A stretch of 9,198 nt of DNA from NCBI GenBank assembly GCA_016649675.1, contig JAENXG010000084.1:1-9198 (forward strand). Direction: 5' to 3'. The position numbers and the translations under genes are program-made. Position 1 is the stretch's first letter, and each line of letters starts with the position of its first letter. Source of the stretch: Methyloceanibacter sp. Its GTDB lineage: Bacteria; Pseudomonadota; Alphaproteobacteria; Rhizobiales; Methyloligellaceae. The notes under the pieces were generated by a model. The model had not been told where the DNA came from and did not search any database. It saw only the letters and a list, made by a program, of their open reading frames with translations. This document shows positions 5,891-9,198 of the stretch, piece after piece.

Positions 5891-6667
5891 TCACCGGCTC
5901 AAGAAGAACACGTCGCCGGCAGATATGCGGTATTCGCCGCCGTCGGGCGTGAGCAGCCTGAGCGCGCCATCGGCATCGAGCCCGCCATAGACGCCGTCCG
6001 TCTCCTCGCCGTTGATGCGCACCCGCAACGGTCGCCCGGTAGGGCCGGCACGGTCGAGCCAGGCGCGGCGGATGGTCGGGAAGCACGACCCCTCTCCCCA
6101 GCGCGTCAGCCAGTCATGCGTGGTCGCAGCAAGCACTTCGAGCGCGTCAGCTGGCGTCACCGTCATGCCGTAGGCGGCAAGGCTGACCGCGGGGAGAGGC
6201 AAGTTCTCGGGGTGAGATGCGAGATTAATCCCGGTACCGATCACGACCGTCGAGTGCGTCTCGGTGCCGCCGACGCTCTCGAGCAGCATGCCGGCGACCT
6301 TCTCGCCCGCGAGCATGACGTCGTTCGGCCATTTGAGCAGGACCTCAGAACGCCCCTCATAGGCGATCAGCTTGGCGATGGTGTCGAAGGTCACGACGCC
6401 GGCGACGAGCGCCAGCTGCCCGGCGACCCGCAGCGGGCAATTGACCCCGACGAGAAGGCTCGCAAACAGATTGCCGACCTGGGAGGTCCATTCGCGTCCG
6501 CCGCGGCCGCGGCCTTGGGATTGCCGGGCGGACCAGATCCACAAGGGTCCGGGCTCGCCGGCCTTGGCGCGCCTTCGTGCGTCGGCATTGGTCGAATCGA
6601 TGGTCTCCAGCTTGACCAGCCGGTAGCCGCTCGGCATTTTTGGCGATGGTGAAGATAAATAGCTCAT
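5891..6667 (-). CDS. birA: Biotin-[acetyl-CoA-carboxylase] ligase, monofunctional
   Basis: The enzyme activates biotin as biotinyl-AMP and transfers it to the lysine of biotin carboxyl carrier domains (acetyl-CoA and other carboxylases) in the cytoplasm. With the chosen start it has 258 residues. Visible motifs are the substrate entry segment ETIDSTNADA (21-30), the biotin/ATP-binding loop GRGRGGREW (52-60), KWPNDV (112-117) and GTGINL (144-149), then the SH3-like C-terminal domain (about 211-256). The N-terminal helix-turn-helix of E. coli BirA (321 residues) is absent, so it should not repress biotin genes. The start at 6667 overlaps the nuoN stop by one base (TAATG), typical of translational re-initiation. 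The frame is open for 28 codons further upstream, into nuoN, but that part is unlike any ligase N-terminus. A second ATG ten codons inside (MPSGYRL) is also possible. Its place after the nuo genes is familiar in this group. Confidence 0.94.
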   Translation of the reverse strand: MSYLSSPSPKMPSGYRLVKLETIDSTNADARRRAKAGEPGPLWIWSARQSQGRGRGGREWTSQVGNLFASLLVGVNCPLRVAGQLALVAGVVTFDTIAKLIAYEGRSEVLLKWPNDVMLAGEKVAGMLLESVGGTETHSTVVIGTGINLASHPENLPLPAVSLAAYGMTVTPADALEVLAATTHDWLTRWGEGSCFPTIRRAWLDRAGPTGRPLRVRINGEETDGVYGGLDADGALRLLTPDGGEYRISAGDVFFLSR

Positions 6668-8097
6668 TAGAACAGTGACTTGGCTGCGACGCCGGCGAAC
6701 GCTACCAGCGGCGCCGGATGCACGAAATAGAGCAGAATGAACAGACCGCACGCGCCGAGCACCGCAGCAAGCGGCGCTTGCATCGGCTCGAAGCGTTCGG
6801 CGGGGGCGTCGAAATACATGATCTTGACGATGCGAAGATAATAATACGTACCCACGACGCTTAACAGCACGCCGATGACGGCGAGCGCATAGAGGCCAGC
6901 GTGGATGGCAGCAAGGAACACGTAGAACTTGGCGAAGAAGCCTGCAAGGGGGGGAATGCCGGCAAGCGAAAAGAGCAGGATCGCCAGCATGAAGGCCATC
7001 ATCGGATTGGTGCGGGAAAGCCCTGACAGAGCCTCGATATTCTCGACCATATGGCCCTCGCGGCGCATGGCGAGGATGCAGGCGAAGGTGCCGAGCGTCA
7101 TGACCAGGTAGATGGCGAGATAGACGATCACGCCCTGCACGCCCTCGGCGCTGCCGGCGGCAAGTCCCACCAGCGCGTAGCCCATATGGCCGATCGAGCT
7201 ATAGGCCATCAGCCGCTTGATGTTGGTCTGGCCGATTGCCGCGAAGGAGCCGAGCGCCATCGAGGCGATGGAAAGAAAGGTGACGATCTGCTGCCACTGG
7301 ACGGTGACCGCCGGAAATGCCGTGACCAGAACGCGCACGGTGAGCGCCATGGCGGCAAGCTTTGGGGCCGCGGCAAAGAACGCCGTGACCGGCGTCGGCG
7401 CGCCCTCATAGACGTCGGGCGTCCACATGTGGAACGGCACGGCGGAGATCTTGAAGGCGAAGCCCGCCATGAGAAAAACGAGCCCGAAGATCAGCCCGAT
7501 ATTGGCTCCTGACGGCTGCACCGCCGCAGCAATGGTGGCAAAGTCGGTGGAGCCGGTGAAGCCGTAGACCAGCGAGGCGCCGTACAGCAGCATGCCCGAG
7601 GAGAGCGCGCCGAGGACGAAATATTTCAGCCCGGCCTCTGCCGAGCGCGCCGAGTTGCGCCGGAACGCGGCGATGACGTAAAGCGAAAGGCTTTGCAGCT
7701 CGAGCCCGACATAGAGCGCGATGAGATCGTTGGCCGAGATCATCATCATCATGCCGGTCGAGGCGAACAGGATGAGCACCGGGAACTCGAACTTTACGCC
7801 TCCGGCCGCGCGCCAATAGCCGACCGACATGAGAAGGGCGACGCCAGCGCCGGTCAGCGTGAGCAGCTTCAGCATCCGCGCGAAGGGATCGACGATGAAG
7901 CTGTTGTCGAACAGCGTCACCGTGCCCTCGCCGCTCGCCACGAAAACTCCCGCCACCGCGAGGATCAGGACCGCGAGCCACAGCACGAGCTCGCCCCGCT
8001 CGCGCTTGGTGGCGACGCCGAGCATGAGCAGCGCCATGGCACCCCCGGCAAGGATGATCTCCGGCAAGGCCGCGTCGAGGTGGAGCGATTGGAGCAC
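6667..8097 (-). CDS. nuoN: NADH-quinone oxidoreductase subunit N (complex I)
   Basis: NuoN is one of three antiporter-like subunits in the membrane arm of complex I, coupling NADH oxidation to proton pumping across the inner membrane. The 476-residue product is almost entirely hydrophobic, with about 14 predicted helices. Key charged residues are in place: E133 in GLELQSLSLY, K216 in AGFAFKISAVPFHMWTPDVY, K246 in FAAAPKLAAM and K390 in GFFAKFYVF, matching the proton-channel residues of the family. I chose the GTG at 8095-8097 rather than the TTG at 8113-8115. A clear AGGAG (8108-8112) lies ten bases before the GTG, and the resulting N-terminus MLQSLHLDAALPEIILAGGA looks like family members. 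The AGGAG overlaps the nuoM stop codon, so nuoM and nuoN are coupled. The stop overlaps birA by one base. Confidence 0.95.
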   Translation of the reverse strand: MLQSLHLDAALPEIILAGGAMALLMLGVATKRERGELVLWLAVLILAVAGVFVASGEGTVTLFDNSFIVDPFARMLKLLTLTGAGVALLMSVGYWRAAGGVKFEFPVLILFASTGMMMMISANDLIALYVGLELQSLSLYVIAAFRRNSARSAEAGLKYFVLGALSSGMLLYGASLVYGFTGSTDFATIAAAVQPSGANIGLIFGLVFLMAGFAFKISAVPFHMWTPDVYEGAPTPVTAFFAAAPKLAAMALTVRVLVTAFPAVTVQWQQIVTFLSIASMALGSFAAIGQTNIKRLMAYSSIGHMGYALVGLAAGSAEGVQGVIVYLAIYLVMTLGTFACILAMRREGHMVENIEALSGLSRTNPMMAFMLAILLFSLAGIPPLAGFFAKFYVFLAAIHAGLYALAVIGVLLSVVGTYYYLRIVKIMYFDAPAERFEPMQAPLAAVLGACGLFILLYFVHPAPLVAFAGVAAKSLF

Positions 8098-8111
8098 GTG
8101 CTTAGGGCTCC

Positions 8112-9198
8112 TCAAGGCATGAGCGCAAGCCGCGCCTGCTCGGCAGCGGCAAGGCTTGAATGGAAGTTCTTGATCAGCGCATCGACCGAGGCGGCAGACG
8201 CGTCGAGAATGGGGCCGGGGTAGAAACCGAAAAAGATCGTGAGCGCGACGAGCGGTGTCATCACCACGACCTCGCGCCAGGTGAGATCGGTGATGAATTT
8301 GAGGCTCGCCTTCTCCAGCCTGCCGAAAATGATGCGGCGATAGAGCCAGAGCGCGTAGGCCGCCGACAGAATGATTCCGGTGGTGGCGAGGAAGGCAACC
8401 CAGGTGTTGATGCGGAAGGTGCCGGTGAGGCTCAGGAACTCGCCGATGAAGCCGCTCGTGCCGGGGAGCCCGACATTGGCGAGGGTGAACACCATGAAGC
8501 AGAAGGCGTAGACCGGCATGCGGTCGGCCAGCCCGCCGAAAGCTGCGATCTCGCGCGTATGCATGCGGTCATAGATCACCCCGACGCACAGGAAGAGCGC
8601 GGCCGAGACAATGCCGTGCGACAGCATCTGGAAGATGCCCCCCTGCAGGCCCTGCATGGTGAGGGTGAACACACCGATGGTGACGAAGCCCATGTGGGCG
8701 ACCGAGGAATAGGCGATGAGCTTCTTCATGTCTTCCTGCGCGAGCGCCACCAGCGAGGTGTAGATGATGGCGACCACCGACAGCGCGAAGATGAGCGGGG
8801 CGAACTCGGCAGAGGCGAGCGGGAACATGGGGATGGAGAAGCGCAAGAAGCCGTAGCCGCCCATCTTCAGAAGGATGCCGGCAAGAATCACCGAGCCCGC
8901 GGTTGGCGCCTCAACATGGGCATCGGGCAGCCAAGTATGCACGGGCCACATCGGCAGCTTCACCGCGAAGGAGGCAAGGAAGGCGAACCACAGCCAGGTC
9001 TGCATTTCCGGCGGGAAGCCGTGGGTGAGCAGCACCGGGATGTCGGTCGTCCCCGCCTCCCAATAGATCGCCATGATGGCGAGCAGCATCAGCAGCGAGC
9101 CCGTGAGCGTAAAGAGGAAGAACTTGAAGCTCGCATAGACGCGGCGCTGCCCACCCCAGATGCCGATGATGAGGAACATCGGGATCAGCCCGCCCTCG
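8112..9198 (-). CDS. nuoM: NADH-quinone oxidoreductase subunit M (complex I), N-terminus outside window
   Basis: NuoM is the second antiporter-like proton channel subunit of complex I. About 361 residues are visible and the frame is open at the right edge; full-length proteins are about 500 residues, so roughly 140 N-terminal residues are missing. The first complete codon (9195-9197) encodes the glutamate of EGGLIPMFLIIGIWGG, equivalent to the essential E144 of E. coli NuoM. The conserved channel lysines occur in FAVKLPMWPVHTWLPDAH (codon 8958-8960) and GILLKMGGYG (codon 8865-8867), which match K234 and K265 of E. coli. The PTAGSVILAG segment and the helix-rich C-terminal half are typical. 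The stop (TGA, 8112-8114) is followed 14 bases later by the nuoN GTG start, whose ribosome site begins inside the stop codon. nuoL and the other nuo genes are expected beyond the right edge. Confidence 0.97.
   Translation of the reverse strand, partial: EGGLIPMFLIIGIWGGQRRVYASFKFFLFTLTGSLLMLLAIMAIYWEAGTTDIPVLLTHGFPPEMQTWLWFAFLASFAVKLPMWPVHTWLPDAHVEAPTAGSVILAGILLKMGGYGFLRFSIPMFPLASAEFAPLIFALSVVAIIYTSLVALAQEDMKKLIAYSSVAHMGFVTIGVFTLTMQGLQGGIFQMLSHGIVSAALFLCVGVIYDRMHTREIAAFGGLADRMPVYAFCFMVFTLANVGLPGTSGFIGEFLSLTGTFRINTWVAFLATTGIILSAAYALWLYRRIIFGRLEKASLKFITDLTWREVVVMTPLVALTIFFGFYPGPILDASAASVDALIKNFHSSLAAAEQARLALMP

Noticed and set aside
5618..6652. 344-codon plus-strand open frame across rnj and birA
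   Set aside because: It is antisense to two clearly recognised genes, crosses their boundary, and shows no recognisable domain or ribosome site.
6668..6751. Longer birA start giving 286 residues
   Set aside because: The extra 28 codons lie within the 3' end of nuoN, are basic and unlike biotin ligase N-termini, and the TAATG junction gives a natural start.

Overview
The window is GC-rich, mostly housekeeping DNA from an alphaproteobacterium, most likely the Hyphomicrobiales (Rhizobiales). This rests on three things: the gene order (end of the nuo operon, then birA, rnj, a VOC/methylmalonyl-CoA epimerase gene, a DUF1467 gene, proS and lol), the short alphaproteobacterial type of prolyl-tRNA synthetase, and intergenic palindromes of the kind common in that order. 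Every protein gene I can support lies on the minus strand, so transcription runs from high to low coordinates.

From right to left: nuoM (N-terminus outside the window) and nuoN are the last membrane subunits of respiratory complex I. birA (biotin ligase without a DNA-binding domain) overlaps the nuoN stop codon by one base, and rnj (RNase J) follows birA after 15 bases. A 141-base gap holding a palindromic repeat leads to the epimerase-like VOC gene, which is followed two bases later by a small two-helix membrane protein (DUF1467). Next is an 826-base stretch without a protein gene. After it come proS and a LolC/LolE-type permease that overlaps proS by four bases (ATGA) and runs off the left edge. 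The tight junctions suggest two translationally coupled blocks, nuoM-nuoN-birA-rnj and proS-lolC, with the epimerase/DUF1467 pair between them flanked by two copies of the same kind of palindromic repeat.

The 2537-3362 stretch is the part that ordinary genes do not explain. On the plus strand, opposite to everything else, it has a strong intrinsic terminator (3145-3175). Upstream of that are nested long-range complementary segments, beginning just after a plausible sigma-70-type promoter (2907-2935). Together these suggest an independently transcribed structured RNA of about 234 nt, divergent from proS and convergent with the nuo-DUF1467 block. I do not recognise its family. A palindromic repeat lies between the two convergent 3' ends. 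A separate inverted repeat (2654-2675) upstream of proS could be a regulator site.

The genes cover general functions: respiratory proton pumping (nuo), biotinylation (birA), RNA turnover and rRNA maturation (rnj), probably propionyl/methylmalonyl-CoA metabolism (mce), tRNA charging (proS) and lipoprotein export to the outer membrane (lol). I see no mobile element, phage, CRISPR, toxin-antitoxin or defence gene.
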